Assembly: GCA_004173515.1 (NCBI GenBank)
Contig: SECN01000020.1
Location: 1-64,000 of the forward strand
Length of the DNA stretch: 64,000 nt
From: Myxococcaceae bacterium
GTDB lineage: Bacteria; Myxococcota; Myxococcia; Myxococcales; Myxococcaceae
Reading direction: 5' to 3'
Below the pieces are notes generated by a model that did no database searches, was not told the DNA's origin, and was given only the letters and a program-made list of their open reading frames with translations. The position numbers and the translations under genes were made by a program. Within the stretch, counting starts at the first letter, position 1, and each line of letters opens with the position of its first letter. This document shows, piece after piece, positions 1 through 8,336 of this stretch.

Positions 1-105
1 CTTCAGGTCCAATGCGTAGCGCAGGGGTCGCACCGTGTCCGGCAGCCGCCCGCGCTGCGCCTGCCGGACACGGTGCGACCCCTGCGCTACGCATTGGACC
101 TGAAG
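1..105. repeat. Perfect 45-bp inverted repeat (fold-back) at window edge
   Basis: Bases 1-45 are the exact reverse complement of bases 61-105, separated by a 15-base loop (46-60). The right arm lies inside the aminopeptidase reading frame and encodes plausible protein. The left arm, read in the same frame, gives residues unlike an M1 N-terminus. A perfect long palindrome at the very end of a sequence is typical of a fold-back chimeric read at a contig edge, so bases 1-45 are probably not genomic. Confidence 0.85.
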
Positions 106-2616
106 CTGCTGCCCACGGAGGCCACCTATCCGGGCACGGTCGCCATCGAAGTGGAGGTGCGCGAGCCGGTGCGGCAGGTGTGGCTGCATGGCCAGGACCT
201 GACGGTGACGGTGGCGCGGGTGACGGTGGGAGGCCGCACCTTCGACGCGAAGCCTGTCTCCGAGAGCGAGGGGCGCCTGGGATTGCTGTTGCCGGAGGAA
301 CTGCCCGCGGGCAAGGCGACGCTCACCCTGGACTTCACCGGCAAGGTGGACCGCGAGCGCAGCCAGGGCGTCTATGGACAGGCGGAGGGAGGCGAGTCCT
401 ACCTCTACACGTTCTTCGAACCCATCGACGCGCGGCGGGCCTTCCCGTGCTTCGACGAGCCGAACTTCAAGGTGCCCTGGCGGCTGCGGCTGACGGTGAA
501 GGCGGGACACGTGGCGCTGGCCAACCACCCCGTCGTCTCGCGCGAGCCGGTGGCGGACGGGCTGGAGCGCGTCACGTTCGCGGAGAGCCGGCCCATGCCC
601 AGCTACCTGGTGGCCTTCGTCGTGGGGCCGTTCGACGTGGTGGAGGCGGGCACGGTGGGACGCGCGAACGTGCCCCTGCGCTTCATCGTGCCGAAGGGGC
701 GGGGCGGGGAGACGCGCTACGCCGCGAGCGTCACGCCGCGCATCGTGAAGGGCCTGGAGGACTTCTTCGACCAGACGTATCCCTACGAGAAGCTGGATGT
801 GGCGGTGGTGCCCCGCTACTGGGGCACGATGGAGCACCCGGGCCTCGTGGCGCTCGGGCAGCCGCTGACGCTGATTCCTCCCGGAGAGGAGACGCTGGGC
901 CGGCGCCGCTCCTACACGGTCATCGCCAACCATGAATTGGGGCACTACTGGTTCAGCGCCGTCGTCACCAACGCCTGGTGGAATGACATCTGGTTGAACG
1001 AGTCCTTCACCGCGTGGCTGGACCGTCAGACGGTGGACCGGCTGGAGCCGTCCTGGAGCTTCCAGCAGGAGCGGGCCATGTCCGCGACGAAGTCGGCGTT
1101 GGCGTCGGATGCGCTGGAGGCCGCGCTGCCGGTGCGCAAGCCGGTGGCGAGCAACGACGACATCGTGGGTTCGTTCGACAATGGGACGACGTATGACAAG
1201 GGTTCATCCGTCCTCGCCATGTTCGAGGCGTGGCTGGGCGCGGAGCGTTTCCGAGACGTGATGCGAGGCCATGTGCGGAAGCACGCGTGGGGCGCCGTGA
1301 CGACGGAGGACTTCCTGGCGGAGCTGTCCCAGGCGGCGGGCCCGGAGGTGGCGAGCGCCATGGGAGGCTTCATCGAGAAGGGCGGGGCGCCCCGGGTGTC
1401 CGCCCAGGTGACGTGCCCGGCGGGAGGCGCGCCGACGGTGAAGCTGTCGCAGGAGCGGTATCTGCCGGTGGGCTCCCGGGCGAGCACGCAGCAGCAATGG
1501 CAGGTGCCCGTCTGTCTGAAGGCGGGGACGGGGACGCAGTCGTCCCGGGTGTGTTCGATGTTGCAGGGCCCCTCGATGGAGGTGGCGCTGCCGACGAAGC
1601 AGTGCCCGGCGTGGGTCCTGCTCAACGCGGGGGGCACGGGCTACTACCGGGGCGGCTACACGCGCGAGCAGCTCACGAAGCTGCTCGCGACCCCGGCCTC
1701 GGCGTTCACGACGGGGGAGCAGCTGGCCCTCTGGGCGGACGTGGACGCGGCGGTGGGGCGCGGAGACCTTCCGCTCGGGGAGGCGCTGAAGGCCGTGCCG
1801 GCCACGGCGCGCTCGCCGGAGCGGCTCGTGCTGGAGAGCGGTGCCTCCCTGCTCTGGCAGGTGCGGCTGGAGCGCCTCTCCGAGGAGGAGCGCAAGCGCT
1901 TCCGGGCGTGGGTGGTGTCGCTCTACGGGCCTCGCGCGCGGGCCCTGGGGTGGGTGTCGAAGCCGGGGGACGATGACGCCGCGAAGCAGTCGCGTTCGCT
2001 GTACCTGCGGCTGGCGGGAGGGGTGGGGGAGGATCCGGTGCTGGTGAAGCAAGCCCTGCCCCTGGTGCGCGCGTGGCTCGCGGACCGGAAGTCCGTGGAC
2101 CCCGAGGCGCTGGGCAGTGCACTGCCCCGGGCGGCGGCGCATGGGGATGCCGCGCTCTTCGACGCGTTGTTGGCGGCCGCGAGGAAGGAGTCGGATCGCA
2201 ACGAGCGCGCCCGCTTGTTGACGGCGCTGGGCTCCTTCCGCGAGCCGGAGCTGGAGCGGCGGGCGCTCGCCCTGGTGGTGGGGTCGGAGTTCGACACGCG
2301 GGATGCCCTGGGCATGCTCAAGATGTCATTGAACATGCCGGAGACGCAGGCCCTGGCCTGGGAGTTCTACCGCGAGCAGTTCGACGTGCTCGCCCAGCGG
2401 CTGCGTTCGGATGAGCAGGGTGGGCTCATCAACCAGGTGGGCAATCTCTGTGAGGAGACCCAACTCGCGGAGGCGGAGGTGTTCCTCACGCCCCGGGTGG
2501 GGCGCGTGGAGGGCGGACCGAGGGCGCTGGCCCGGGCGTTGGAGTCCATCCGGCTGTGCATCGAGTCCGCGAAGCTCCAGCAGCAGAGCCTGCGGGATTT
2601 CCTCCGCTCCCGTTGA
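46..2616 (+). CDS. M1 family zinc aminopeptidase, 5'-truncated
   Basis: Gluzincin aminopeptidase that removes N-terminal residues from peptides. Counting from the GTG at 73, the exopeptidase motif appears as GTMEHPG at residues 251-257, where the family usually has GAMEN. The zinc site is HELGH at 287-291 with the third ligand Glu310 (NES context), the canonical HExxH-18-E spacing. The C-terminal half is the helical ERAP1-like domain. The frame is open through the window start, and the segment from about 46 (LRLPDTVRP, then RYAL) already reads like the conserved start of the M1 domain. The GTG at 73 is therefore probably not the true start, and the signal peptide or lipoprotein leader is missing. 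It converges on the next gene with a 10-base gap. Family assignment is firm; substrate is unknown. Confidence 0.93.
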   Translation, partial: PPALRLPDTVRPLRYALDLKLLPTEATYPGTVAIEVEVREPVRQVWLHGQDLTVTVARVTVGGRTFDAKPVSESEGRLGLLLPEELPAGKATLTLDFTGKVDRERSQGVYGQAEGGESYLYTFFEPIDARRAFPCFDEPNFKVPWRLRLTVKAGHVALANHPVVSREPVADGLERVTFAESRPMPSYLVAFVVGPFDVVEAGTVGRANVPLRFIVPKGRGGETRYAASVTPRIVKGLEDFFDQTYPYEKLDVAVVPRYWGTMEHPGLVALGQPLTLIPPGEETLGRRRSYTVIANHELGHYWFSAVVTNAWWNDIWLNESFTAWLDRQTVDRLEPSWSFQQERAMSATKSALASDALEAALPVRKPVASNDDIVGSFDNGTTYDKGSSVLAMFEAWLGAERFRDVMRGHVRKHAWGAVTTEDFLAELSQAAGPEVASAMGGFIEKGGAPRVSAQVTCPAGGAPTVKLSQERYLPVGSRASTQQQWQVPVCLKAGTGTQSSRVCSMLQGPSMEVALPTKQCPAWVLLNAGGTGYYRGGYTREQLTKLLATPASAFTTGEQLALWADVDAAVGRGDLPLGEALKAVPATARSPERLVLESGASLLWQVRLERLSEEERKRFRAWVVSLYGPRARALGWVSKPGDDDAAKQSRSLYLRLAGGVGEDPVLVKQALPLVRAWLADRKSVDPEALGSALPRAAAHGDAALFDALLAAARKESDRNERARLLTALGSFREPELERRALALVVGSEFDTRDALGMLKMSLNMPETQALAWEFYREQFDVLAQRLRSDEQGGLINQVGNLCEETQLAEAEVFLTPRVGRVEGGPRALARALESIRLCIESAKLQQQSLRDFLRSR

Positions 2617-2629
2617 GCCCGGTGGCTCA
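2614..2629. terminator. Small hairpin between convergent genes
   Basis: TGAGCC and GGCTCA form a 6-bp stem with a 4-base loop that overlaps the stop codons of the aminopeptidase and the convergent small gene. There is no T-tract. It could act as a weak bidirectional terminator, but the support is only the palindrome and its position. Confidence 0.3.
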
Positions 2630-3031
2630 GGGGCCGTAGGGGCACAGCTTCAGCATCTCCGAGATGGGCGGACGGCAGAGCTGGACGAGTTCGGTCTCGT
2701 CCAGGAACGAGGAGGTGCGTGCCTTGAGGAAGCATGACGCGGGATCATCCGACGGCGTGGCGTACTGACAGAGCTGGAGTGCCTGCGGATCCGAAAGGAA
2801 GCCTCCGGTCTGGACGCGCCGGAAGCACCGGGCCGGGGCGTCGGAACGCGCCCCCTGACAGAGTTGGGCCGCAAGGGTTTCACTCGCGGAGCCTTGCCCC
2901 TCCCGGACCGCCTCGAAGCAGGAGAGCTGCGGCGACCCCTCGGGCGGGTCCGTTGCCTGTCCCAACGCTGGAAACCCAAGCAGCAAGGCAGCCAGCCCCA
3001 GGCCCCCAGCGCTCCTGAACCCATCCTTCAT
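2627..3031 (-). CDS. Small secreted protein with Cys-Phe / Leu-Cys repeats
   Basis: I do not recognise a named family. From the ATG at 3031 (preceded by a G-rich stretch) the protein is 134 residues. It has a basic N-terminus, a hydrophobic stretch (GLAALLLGFPAL) and a likely signal-peptidase site near GQA. The mature part holds three imperfect repeats of about 30-35 residues, each opening with Cys-Phe and closing with Leu-Cys-(Gln/Arg), and a final Cys near the end. The even spacing suggests disulphide-bonded units in the periplasm or outside the cell. An upstream in-frame ATG at 3073 would put 14 uncharged or polar residues before the signal peptide and is less likely. It lies alone between the aminopeptidase (convergent) and the ABM/P450 operon. 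Confidence 0.6.
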   Translation of the reverse strand: MKDGFRSAGGLGLAALLLGFPALGQATDPPEGSPQLSCFEAVREGQGSASETLAAQLCQGARSDAPARCFRRVQTGGFLSDPQALQLCQYATPSDDPASCFLKARTSSFLDETELVQLCRPPISEMLKLCPYGP

Positions 3032-3148
3032 CGTGCACCCCCGGAAAGAAGGTGGGGGAGTCATTGCCCGCATGCGACTGGAGGGCGGACCACACGCGGG
3101 GCCGTGCGGAAGCAGGGCCTCGCGGAGGACGGGCGTCCGGCTTCCGGC

Positions 3149-3493
3149 TCAGCCGTGCACGGTGCGACTGTCGGCGGGCACGGCTGCCCGGTCCTTCATT
3201 CCGTAGTCCCTGACGACATGGGCCACGCACAGGCGGTAGTCGCGGAACACGTGTTCCCTTCCTTCACTCTGCGCTTCGCGGTGGGCTTCCAGGCGTCGCC
3301 ACTCCGCCACCGAGGCCTCGTCGCGCCAGTAGGACAGCGACAGCAGCTTGCCCGGCTCGCTGAGACTCTGGAAACGCTCGATGGAGATGAAGCCATCGAT
3401 GCCCGACAACAACGGCCGCAGCGCCGCCGCGAGATCCAGATACCGCTGGCGATGCTCTTCGTGGGCCCGGACTTCGAAGATGACGGCGATCAT
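3149..3493 (-). CDS. Antibiotic biosynthesis monooxygenase (ABM) family protein
   Basis: A 114-residue single-domain dimeric alpha/beta-barrel protein of the ABM family. The N-terminus MIAVIFEV opens the first strand, followed by the GFISIERFQS and LLSLSYWRDE segments typical of the family, and a WRRLEAHREAQ helix. Members oxidise quinol-like or aromatic substrates without cofactor, or degrade haem. Which applies here cannot be read from sequence. Its ATG overlaps the TGA of the upstream P450 by four bases (ATGA at 3490-3493), so the two are translationally coupled and probably act on the same metabolite. Confidence 0.85.
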   Translation of the reverse strand: MIAVIFEVRAHEEHRQRYLDLAAALRPLLSGIDGFISIERFQSLSEPGKLLSLSYWRDEASVAEWRRLEAHREAQSEGREHVFRDYRLCVAHVVRDYGMKDRAAVPADSRTVHG

Positions 3494-4635
3494 GACAGAC
3501 CTCCCAGGATGCGGGCGTTGGTGGATGGACGCCAGGTGACGGAACGGGACAGTGGTGTGAGATCCAGGCCGCTCGCGAGCACGCGCTCCACCGCCGCGGA
3601 GGCCATGGTCACCGCGAGCGTTTGACCCGGGCAGGCATGGGCCCCCAGACCGAAGGTGAAGGTCCGGCGGGCGGCGCGTCGCGGGAGGAAGAGGTCGGGC
3701 TGGGGGTTCACGAGGGAATCGCGGTTCGCGGCGGCGAGCACCACAACCACCGTCGCGCCCGCTTCCAGGGTCTGCCCCGCCACCGTCGCGCGCGAATGCA
3801 GGAAGCGTCGGGTGTTCTGGACCGGGGACGCATGGCGGGCCGCCTCGCGCACGACGTCCTCGACGGAGCACTCGCCCCGGGAAAGCTGTTCCCCCAGGTC
3901 GGGCATCCGCGCGAGCGCGAGCAGGGACGCGCCCACGAGGCCAGCGGTGGCTTCATAGGCCTGGATGAGCAGTCCCACCGCGTTGGGAAGCAAGGCCTCG
4001 ATGGGTGCTTCCACCTGCTGCATCCGCTCGGCGAGCGCATCCAACATGGACGAAGCGCGAGGCCTTGCTTGAAGGCTGGCGGTCGCGCGTCCGACGAGTC
4101 GTGCCGTGGCCGCTGCCCCCTCCGGGACCGCCGCTGGGTTCGCGACCGAACGGACGTACGCCTCCACGTCCTGCGCGCTCTCCTCCAGCGTGTCCTCCGG
4201 GAATCCCAACAGCGAGCCGAGCACGAATACGGGGAAATGGAGTGTCCGCTCCGGCAGGCGTGACAGCAGGGGTTTGGAGAAGAGCCGGGCGGCCTGGCGG
4301 TGGCCTTCCGTCGCCACGGCCTGCATCACCGTGGGGAGCACGTCGGCCAGCGCCTGCTTCACGCGAGGGTAGGGCGCGGCGTCGTTCTGCCGCACGAGCT
4401 GTCCGAAGAGCGCCCCAGCGGCGGTGTCCCTCTGGTGCGACGGAACCGGCTCCAACGGGGGACGCACCCGGCAGTGCTCGCTCGTGAGCACGGCTTGCAC
4501 CGTGGCGGCGTCCGCCGCGATCCACGGCTCGAAGTCCGGGACGCGGTGCAGGCCCCCCCGGGCGCACAGGGCGGCGTAGTAGGGGTAGGGGTCGGCGTGG
4601 GTGACGGCCTGATACGGGTTGGTGGGCGGTGTCAT
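3490..4635 (-). CDS. Cytochrome P450
   Basis: A soluble bacterial class P450 of 381 residues, slightly short for the usual 390-420. The haem-binding loop FGLGAHACPG places the thiolate ligand at Cys335. The K-helix ExxR is Glu264-x-x-Arg267. The I-helix region reads YEATAGLVG, without the classic (A/G)Gx(D/E)T acid-alcohol pair, which may mean an unusual oxygen-activation site. There is no membrane anchor, so it needs separate ferredoxin partners not encoded here. It is first in a two-gene operon with the overlapping ABM protein and is divergent from an ArsR-like regulator, with 62 bp between the two starts. The context suggests a regulated oxidation or tailoring step; substrate unknown. Confidence 0.93.
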   Translation of the reverse strand: MTPPTNPYQAVTHADPYPYYAALCARGGLHRVPDFEPWIAADAATVQAVLTSEHCRVRPPLEPVPSHQRDTAAGALFGQLVRQNDAAPYPRVKQALADVLPTVMQAVATEGHRQAARLFSKPLLSRLPERTLHFPVFVLGSLLGFPEDTLEESAQDVEAYVRSVANPAAVPEGAAATARLVGRATASLQARPRASSMLDALAERMQQVEAPIEALLPNAVGLLIQAYEATAGLVGASLLALARMPDLGEQLSRGECSVEDVVREAARHASPVQNTRRFLHSRATVAGQTLEAGATVVVVLAAANRDSLVNPQPDLFLPRRAARRTFTFGLGAHACPGQTLAVTMASAAVERVLASGLDLTPLSRSVTWRPSTNARILGGLS

Positions 4636-4708
4636 CGTTCCTCGCTCCGGACACTCTCCTCCTCCTGGACCTCCTTCGTGCTAGAAAAGGGTTCGTCATG
4701 GAACGAAC
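4636..4708. promoter_or_regulatory. Divergent promoter/operator region with GTTCG...CGAAC repeat
   Basis: Only 62 bases separate the P450 ATG and the regulator ATG, so both promoters must overlap here. GTTCG at 4691-4695 and CGAAC at 4704-4708 form an inverted repeat spanning the regulator start codon, a candidate autoregulatory operator. AAAAGGG at 4685-4691 serves as the ribosome-binding site of the regulator. Confidence 0.4.
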
Positions 4709-5381
4709 GATGGATGCAGGGCCGGACCTCACCGCGCTGGCGGGGGCCGTGGGGGATGCCACGCGGATCCGGATGCTGGAGCTGCTCATGGAGGGGCGAT
4801 CGCTCGTCGCCAAGGAGCTGGCCTTCGGCACCGGCGTCAGCCCCGCGACGGCCACCGTGCACCTCAAGCGCCTGGAGCAGGCGCGGTTGATCCGCTCGAC
4901 CCGACAGGGACGCAACAAGGTGTTCCGGCTCGCCACGCCCACCGTTGCGCGGATGGTGGAAGCGCTGATGACGGTGGCCGTCCGGGGGCCCCGTGCCTCG
5001 GCTGCCCCGGAGCCGCTCCGGGCCGCTCGCTACTGCTACGACCACCTGGCGGGACGGCTGGGCATGGGCATCACCGATGCGCTCCTGCGCGGTGGACACC
5101 TGTCCCTGCGGCGCCGGGCCTTCGCGCTGACGCCGAGCGGTGAGGACTGGTTCGAGGCGTTCGGCATCGAGCTGGCCCCGTTGCGGGACCAGCGCCGCCA
5201 GTTCGCCCACCGCTGCCTGGACTGGAGCGAGCGGCGCGACCACCTGGCCGGGGCGCTGGGGGCGGCGCTCGCCTCACGGGTGTTCTCGCTGGGCTGGGTC
5301 GAACGTCAACCCGACTCACGCGGACTCGTCGTCACGCCCTCGGGTCAGCGGGGCCTGCGCCGTCACTTCGGCGCGCTTTGA
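4698..5381 (+). CDS. ArsR-like winged-helix transcriptional regulator
   Basis: A 227-residue DNA-binding protein. The first about 80 residues are a winged helix-turn-helix of the ArsR type: LAGAVGDATRIRMLELL, then SPATATVHLKRLEQARLI as the recognition helix, then a GRNKVFRL wing. It is longer than classic ArsR proteins; the roughly 140-residue C-terminal part probably binds an effector or dimerises. No ArsR-type Cys metal site is visible. The ATG at 4698 is chosen because of the AAAAGGG upstream and because homology begins there; the frame is open further upstream but runs into the P450 promoter. It likely controls the divergent P450/ABM operon. Its 3' end overlaps convergent proC by 19 bp. 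Confidence 0.85.
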   Translation: MERTMDAGPDLTALAGAVGDATRIRMLELLMEGRSLVAKELAFGTGVSPATATVHLKRLEQARLIRSTRQGRNKVFRLATPTVARMVEALMTVAVRGPRASAAPEPLRAARYCYDHLAGRLGMGITDALLRGGHLSLRRRAFALTPSGEDWFEAFGIELAPLRDQRRQFAHRCLDWSERRDHLAGALGAALASRVFSLGWVERQPDSRGLVVTPSGQRGLRRHFGAL

Positions 5382-6208
5382 GCGGAGGCCTCCGCGCGCT
5401 CCTTCGCGCGCTGGATGCCAATGGACACGGCCTCACCCACGACGCGGGCAAGCCCGTGCGTCTCCAGCGCTTCCAACCCCGCCACGGTGATGCCGCCCGG
5501 GGTGGCCACCTCGGCGATGAGCTTCGTGGTGGTGGCGCCGGGTTCCGCCAGGAGCTTCGCCGCGCCAATCAGCGTGCCCCGCGCGAGCGCCGCCGCCTCC
5601 GAGGCCTCCATCCCGTGGGCCATCGCGGCCTGGGCCAGGGCCTCCACGAAGCGGAACACGTACGCGGGGCCCGTGCCGGACACGCCGGTGCAGATGGTGA
5701 GCTGGTCCTCCGTCACCCACAACGGCTGCCCCGCCGCCGCGAACAGATCCTCCACCGCCCGCCGCGCGGCCTGCGTCACCCGCGTGCCCTCCGTCAGCGG
5801 CGTCAACCCCGCGCCCACGCCCACCGGGGTGTGCGGCATGGCCCGGAGGACGCAGACCGTGGAGGGCAGCGCCGCTTCGAGCTGCGCGAGGCGCACGTCC
5901 GAGGACAGCGACACCACTACCTGTCCCGGCTCCAGCGCGGGGGCGATGAGCGCCATCACCTCCGCCATCTGCGCCTGTCGCACCGCGAGCATCACCACGG
6001 CCGCGCCGCGCACCGCCTGTGCGTTGTCGGTGAGGACCTGCACGCCGTGCCGGGCCCTCAGCTCCTCGCCCCGCTCGGACCGGCGCACGGTGACGCGGAG
6101 GTCGGAGGGGCTCACGCGCCCGGAGCGCAGCAGCCCCTTGATGATGGCCTCCGCGAGCTTGCCTCCCCCGAGGAGGACGATGGGTGTGGGGACGGGATGA
6201 GGTGACAT
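5363..6208 (-). CDS. proC: Pyrroline-5-carboxylate reductase
   Basis: Catalyses the last step of proline synthesis, NAD(P)H-dependent reduction of 1-pyrroline-5-carboxylate, in the cytoplasm. The 281-residue length matches the family. The N-terminal Rossmann motif reads LLGGGKLAEAII, and the C-terminal dimerisation domain carries the family signature around GTGPAYVFRFVEALAQAA and TPGGITVAGLEAL. It lies 16 bp downstream of the DUF481-like gene on the same strand, so it may share that transcript, although the functions have no obvious link. Its 3' end overlaps the convergent regulator. Confidence 0.95.
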   Translation of the reverse strand: MSPHPVPTPIVLLGGGKLAEAIIKGLLRSGRVSPSDLRVTVRRSERGEELRARHGVQVLTDNAQAVRGAAVVMLAVRQAQMAEVMALIAPALEPGQVVVSLSSDVRLAQLEAALPSTVCVLRAMPHTPVGVGAGLTPLTEGTRVTQAARRAVEDLFAAAGQPLWVTEDQLTICTGVSGTGPAYVFRFVEALAQAAMAHGMEASEAAALARGTLIGAAKLLAEPGATTTKLIAEVATPGGITVAGLEALETHGLARVVGEAVSIGIQRAKERAEASAQSAPK

Positions 6209-6224
6209 GGCGGGCAGTCTACTC

Positions 6225-7001
6225 CTAGAGCTTCACGCCCACGGTGGTGCGAAGCTGGGTGTCCATCGCCGGCACCGTCGCGGGCGGCGCGCTGTCGTAG
6301 GTGAGGTTGAAGCCGATGCCCACCGTGACGCGAGGATTGGGCGTCACCGCGAACAGCGTCTCGTTGAGCACGCGCAGGTCGGACGGGCGCGTGACGCGCG
6401 GCTGGAAGTACACCGTCTCCACGAGCTGGATGTTCTCCATCAGCTTCACGCGGCCCAGCAGGTAGCTGGACATGCGCGGGTCCGTGTAGCGGTCTCCCGC
6501 GTCCGCCTCTCCGTCCTTGCGCAGCCGCTCGTGTTCCACCATCAGAGCGATGCCGAAGGTGAGCCCGGTCGCCTCCTCGTTGAACAGCACGAAGCGCGGT
6601 CCGGCGCCCAGGAGCGCCCGCAACTGGAGCCGGCGGAACTCGTTGTATTCGTGCTGGACGAAGGCCTCACCGGACACGCGGTCCGTGAAGCGCCGGCGGT
6701 AGCGCACGTGCTCCAGCACCTGGCTCACGATGCGCTCGCCGCTGGCGAACGAGTACTCGCCCCGGATGACCGCCAGCCAGACATCGCGCTCGGTGCGCAG
6801 CTGCCCCACCAGCGAGCCGCGCACGGAGAACAACTGCGTGCTGCCCGTGCGCCAGTCGCCGCCCACCTCGATGGAGGCGGCCGGTCCCAGCTCCGCCTTC
6901 TCGTCGAAGAGCGCCTGCACGTTGACGATCTGCGCGGACGCGCTGCCCGCCAGGAGCAGCCCCGCCAGCACCACCCACCCGACCTTCTTCGCGTGATTCA
7001 T
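6225..7001 (-). CDS. DUF481-like outer-membrane beta-barrel protein
   Basis: A 258-residue secreted protein. A cleavable signal peptide (KKVGWVVLAGLLLAGSASA) is followed by alternating amphipathic strands rich in aromatic and charged residues, ending in an outer-membrane-like C-terminal strand (RTTVGVKL). The pattern matches the DUF481/YdiY family, proteins of unknown function first described as salt-induced in enteric bacteria. GGGAGGC stands directly upstream of the ATG. It is divergent from the PhzF gene and lies 16 bp before proC on the same strand. Confidence 0.7.
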   Translation of the reverse strand: MNHAKKVGWVVLAGLLLAGSASAQIVNVQALFDEKAELGPAASIEVGGDWRTGSTQLFSVRGSLVGQLRTERDVWLAVIRGEYSFASGERIVSQVLEHVRYRRRFTDRVSGEAFVQHEYNEFRRLQLRALLGAGPRFVLFNEEATGLTFGIALMVEHERLRKDGEADAGDRYTDPRMSSYLLGRVKLMENIQLVETVYFQPRVTRPSDLRVLNETLFAVTPNPRVTVGIGFNLTYDSAPPATVPAMDTQLRTTVGVKL

Positions 7002-7150
7002 GCCTCCCTGCTGTGCCTGCTCTGGCGCCTGTGTTCAACCCTGATGTGCGGGCCGGCCCAACGACGCTCCCGTGCTTGACGGCGGCGAGGGGTGGGAGGA
7101 TGCCTGCCCCTTCTTCCGCGCGCTTCAACCCCACCGCCCCGGAGTCCACC

Positions 7151-8038
7151 ATGCAGGTCCAGATCATTGATGCCTTCACCCGGACGCCGGGCAAGGGAAA
7201 CCGGGCGGGGGTGATGCTCGACGCCTCCTCGCTTGACGCGCCCACGATGCAGCGGGTCGCCGCCGTGGTGGGGGTCTCCGAGACGGCCTTCGTCCTGTCC
7301 CGGCCGGAGGACCCCACGGTGCGCCTGCGCTACTTCACCCCCGTGGATGAGATTGCCTTCTGTGGCCACGCCACCGTCGCCACCTTCCACCTGCTCGCGG
7401 AGAAGGGACTGCTGCGAAGCCCGGGCGTGTACCGCCTGGAGTGCGCCGCCGGCACGCTCGACATCGAACTGGAGCCCCGGGGGGTGGGGGGGACGCAGGT
7501 GTGGATCGTCACGCCCCAGCCCGAGGCGCAGCCCAGCCCCGTGACGCTGGAGGCGCTGATGCCCACGCTGGGCGGCACGGCGGCGCAGGTGGACACGCGG
7601 CTGCCGGTGATCCGCCAGGGGCACCGGTTGATGGTGCCCCTCACGCGGAGGGAGGACCTGGAGTCGCTGGCCCCGCGAGGCGCGGCGATGAACGCCCTGC
7701 TGATGCCGCACGGGGTGCGGGGTGTGTACCTCTTCACGCGGGAGGCGAAGGAGGAGGGCAGCGTGGCGCAATCGCGCTACTTCGTCCCGGGCTTCGGCAT
7801 CCTGGAGGATCCGGTGACGGGCTCCGCCGCGGGCCCGCTGGCGGCCTACCTGGTGGAGCACGGCGTCCTGCGCCTGCCGGAGCAGGGCGGCACGGTGAGC
7901 AGTCGCATCGAACAGGGAGACACCCTGGGCAAGCCGGGCCGCATCGACATCGAGGTCACGGGCCGGCCGGGCCACATCGAGCGCGCCCGCGTCGGTGGCG
8001 TGGCCCTCACCGTGATGGACGCCGCGATCGTCGCGTAG
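7151..8038 (+). CDS. PhzF family isomerase-like protein
   Basis: A 295-residue protein of the PhzF/diaminopimelate-epimerase fold. It begins with the conserved QIIDAFTRTPGKGNRAGV segment and has the first-domain motif FCGHATVATFHLL and the second-domain motif GFGILEDPVTGSAAGPLAAYL. PhzF itself isomerises dihydro-3-hydroxyanthranilate in phenazine synthesis, but most homologues are uncharacterised. No other phenazine gene is present, so a phenazine role is not supported. The ATG at 7151 is chosen because the family N-terminus starts there. It is divergent from the DUF481-like gene with 149 bp between. Confidence 0.9.
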   Translation: MQVQIIDAFTRTPGKGNRAGVMLDASSLDAPTMQRVAAVVGVSETAFVLSRPEDPTVRLRYFTPVDEIAFCGHATVATFHLLAEKGLLRSPGVYRLECAAGTLDIELEPRGVGGTQVWIVTPQPEAQPSPVTLEALMPTLGGTAAQVDTRLPVIRQGHRLMVPLTRREDLESLAPRGAAMNALLMPHGVRGVYLFTREAKEEGSVAQSRYFVPGFGILEDPVTGSAAGPLAAYLVEHGVLRLPEQGGTVSSRIEQGDTLGKPGRIDIEVTGRPGHIERARVGGVALTVMDAAIVA

Positions 8039-8336
8039 GGCATGTGTGTGTCACGCCGGCACTCCGCCGCGCGCATTCTGTGTTTGGGAAACACCCGGGC
8101 GATCCAACCGCCAACATCGCGTGCGCGAGCCCTGGACTTTCCCTGGCCGCGGGCCTCGCCCGTGCGAAGCCTCACGCAGCCGTCAGGTCGCGCCAGGGGC
8201 GAAGACGACCCAGATTCCAACGCAACCCTGTGCAGGTAGCTTCGCGCCGCGCTCCTTCCGACGCTTCCCTGGCGGTGCCTTGCACCCGGGAGCTGGAGGA
8301 GGGGCCGCGCCCGTTCCGAAATCGAAAGAGGCTCGT

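Noticed and set aside
1-105. Terminal inverted repeat as the end of an insertion sequence
   Set aside because: There is no transposase, and the two arms face each other across 15 bases at the sequence edge, as in a fold-back artefact.
7151-8038. PhzF gene as evidence of a phenazine cluster
   Set aside because: No other phenazine gene is present, and stand-alone PhzF-like proteins are common.
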